Shown here one piece after another: positions 62,770-64,000 of a stretch of DNA of 64,000 nt. Position 1 is the stretch's first letter; every line of letters begins with the position of its first letter. The notes beneath the pieces are model-generated. The model did no database searches, was not told the origin of the DNA, and worked only from the letters and a program-made list of their open reading frames with translations. Source of the stretch: Flavobacteriaceae bacterium PS02293 (lineage in GTDB: Bacteria > Bacteroidota > Bacteroidia > Flavobacteriales > Weeksellaceae); assembly GCA_029960045.1 (NCBI GenBank), contig JASCOV010000002.1, positions 1 to 64,000 of the forward strand, read 5' to 3'. Both the position numbers and the translations under genes were made by a program.

Positions 62770-63366
62770 ATGTTTACAGGAATCATTGAAGCTACGGGAA
62801 AAGTAGAGAAAATTGACAGAAACGAAAGTAATATAGATTTTACACTGAGCGGACCTTTCACTCAGGAATTGAAAATCGACCAAAGTCTGGCGCACAACGG
62901 CTGTTGTTTGACGGTTGTTGAGATTACCGAGAATACTTATAAAGTGACGGCGATAAACGAAACGCTGGAGAAAACGAATCTTAATTTTTGGAATGTGGGC
63001 ACGGAAGTCAATTTGGAACGTTGTTTGCGATTCGAAGGAAGGCTGGACGGACACATCGTGCAGGGTCACGTGGACAAAACGGGAACTGTGGAAAGCATCG
63101 AAAATCAGGACGGAAGTTATTTTATCACCATCAATTATGACGAATCTACGGAATATACAACTGTTCCGCAAGGTTCAATTACGGTGAATGGAATAAGCTT
63201 AACCGTTGCTGAGAGCGGAGACGGGAAATTTTCTGTGGCGATAATTCCGTATACCTGGGAGTTTACGAATATGAAAAACCTGCAGAAAGGCGATGTGGTA
63301 AATCTGGAATTTGATATTATCGGAAAATACGTTGCCAAACTACTTAAAAAACAGAATGTCATTTAG
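62770..63366 (+). CDS. ribE: Riboflavin synthase, alpha chain
   Basis: The 198-residue protein is a tandem of two lumazine-binding barrels, starting MFTGIIEATGKVEKI and GHIVQGHVDKTGTVESI. It dismutates two 6,7-dimethyl-8-ribityllumazine molecules to riboflavin. The last 11 nt overlap the start of the sensor kinase gene. Confidence 0.96.
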   Translation: MFTGIIEATGKVEKIDRNESNIDFTLSGPFTQELKIDQSLAHNGCCLTVVEITENTYKVTAINETLEKTNLNFWNVGTEVNLERCLRFEGRLDGHIVQGHVDKTGTVESIENQDGSYFITINYDESTEYTTVPQGSITVNGISLTVAESGDGKFSVAIIPYTWEFTNMKNLQKGDVVNLEFDIIGKYVAKLLKKQNVI

Positions 63367-64000
63367 TGATTATAAAGGTTATCGGTTAAGGAATAGGGTT
63401 TTTATCGGGTTTCTTACTATTTGTATCTTGAGTGTTGTCACTTCGGCGGCTTTATCGTTTGTTATTTTACGAAAAAACGCAAAGGAGCAAAGTCAAACCG
63501 ATATGCAGAATAAATCACAGGCGCTGATGGCTTCTTTGGATTACGCGCTCAGTCATTCTCAGGTTGAGACTTATGATATTCCGACGGTTTTGGAAAATAA
63601 AATCTATGAAATTGCGGATATCAATAAGCACGATATTGTCATCTATGACCTCAAAGGAAATTACCTTTTGTCCAATAAAGACCCAAATCTTGTTGAGCAA
63701 AAGAAAATGCCTGCCAACGTTTTAAAGGAAATCAAAAAAAACGGAAAACAGTACGACGACAAATCATATGATGAGAAGTTAGGTGCAAGTATTGTCTCTT
63801 CCTATATGGTTCTGAAAAATAATATGCTGGAGGATATTGGCTATATCTATTTTCCGTATTATCACAATGAGAGTGCTTATATGGAAGTTTTCAAGCATTA
63901 TTTTGCATATATCATTGGGGTTAATGTTCTTATTATCTTTTTTAGTATTTGGCTCAGTTGGATTATTTCCAACAATCTGACGGAAGCGATAATCAGGTTT
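63356..64000 (+). CDS. Sensor histidine kinase, N-terminal part (cut by window end)
   Basis: From the ATG at 63356 the frame stays open to the end of the window, giving 215 residues. It has one membrane helix (VFIGFLTICILSVVTSAALSFVIL), a periplasmic sensing region of about 140 residues, a second helix (YIIGVNVLIIFFSIWLSWI) and then the beginning of a cytoplasmic part (SNNLTEAIIRF). This is the usual start of a transmembrane histidine kinase, with a HAMP-like linker next. The kinase domain itself is outside, so the assignment is provisional. It overlaps ribE by 11 nt. Confidence 0.6.
   Translation, partial: MSFSDYKGYRLRNRVFIGFLTICILSVVTSAALSFVILRKNAKEQSQTDMQNKSQALMASLDYALSHSQVETYDIPTVLENKIYEIADINKHDIVIYDLKGNYLLSNKDPNLVEQKKMPANVLKEIKKNGKQYDDKSYDEKLGASIVSSYMVLKNNMLEDIGYIYFPYYHNESAYMEVFKHYFAYIIGVNVLIIFFSIWLSWIISNNLTEAIIRF

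Overview
The window comes from an AT-rich member of the Bacteroidota, most likely a Weeksellaceae/Chryseobacterium-type flavobacterium. The evidence is: T9SS type A sorting tails on secreted proteins, Flavobacteria-style promoters (TTG, about 20 nt, TANNTTTG) with very short leaders, a long NusB (301 aa), a one-piece tmRNA without an encoded CCA, an L32 without zinc cysteines, and families typical of the phylum (DUF1573, DUF2480, DUF6438, 30S THX). I see no prophage, intact transposase or CRISPR array. Most of the window is chromosomal housekeeping sequence, with accessory patches.

Layout. 1-0.8 kb: 5S rRNA (end of an rRNA operon) and RNase P RNA (minus). 0.9-3.9 kb: ECF-type sigma factor with an overlapping membrane partner, then nusB, a DUF1573 lipoprotein and yajC. 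4-6.3 kb (minus): a TlpA-like thioredoxin, then aroC and a thioredoxin-like gene. 6.5-13.4 kb: SDR enzyme, cupin_8 protein, recQ, DUF6438 lipoprotein, aspS. 13.8-20.9 kb: ribosomal protein THX, DUF937, a GT39/DUF2723-like membrane enzyme, DUF2480, lpxB, DUF1569, comEC, and a small coupled pair ending in a BamE-like protein. 21-31 kb: LLM oxidoreductase, acyltransferase, a large T9SS-exported protein, ppx, ppk1 and an M43 metalloprotease. 31-40 kb: dnaK, tmRNA, a CarboxypepD_reg-like protein, nrdB/nrdA, a YecE-type protein and a decayed stretch. 40-44 kb: accA, gltX, a cupin and a secreted bulb-type lectin. 44-52.5 kb (minus): an eight-gene glycosyltransferase cluster. 52.5-58.4 kb: rocD and a WG-repeat patch containing a chimeric pseudogene. 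58.5-64 kb: accC, accB, rpmF with its DUF177 partner, pdxA, ribE and the start of a sensor kinase cut by the window edge.

The most unusual content is between the genes. First, at least seven copies of a modular repeat of roughly 90-150 bp lie in intergenic gaps. Each has conserved arms around a core that runs from a T-tract to an A-tract, and the sequence inside that core differs in every copy. They sort into three sequence sub-families that share one design. Second, six genes (aroC, the SDR gene, aspS, lpxB, the yecE-like gene, accC) have a tract of 7-nt units, consensus TCTAANN (TTTAAAA at accC), ending within a few bases of the start codon and running on the coding strand. A seventh tract lies in the opposite orientation between accB and accC. 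I know of no assigned function for either signal. They are the best candidates for something undescribed here.
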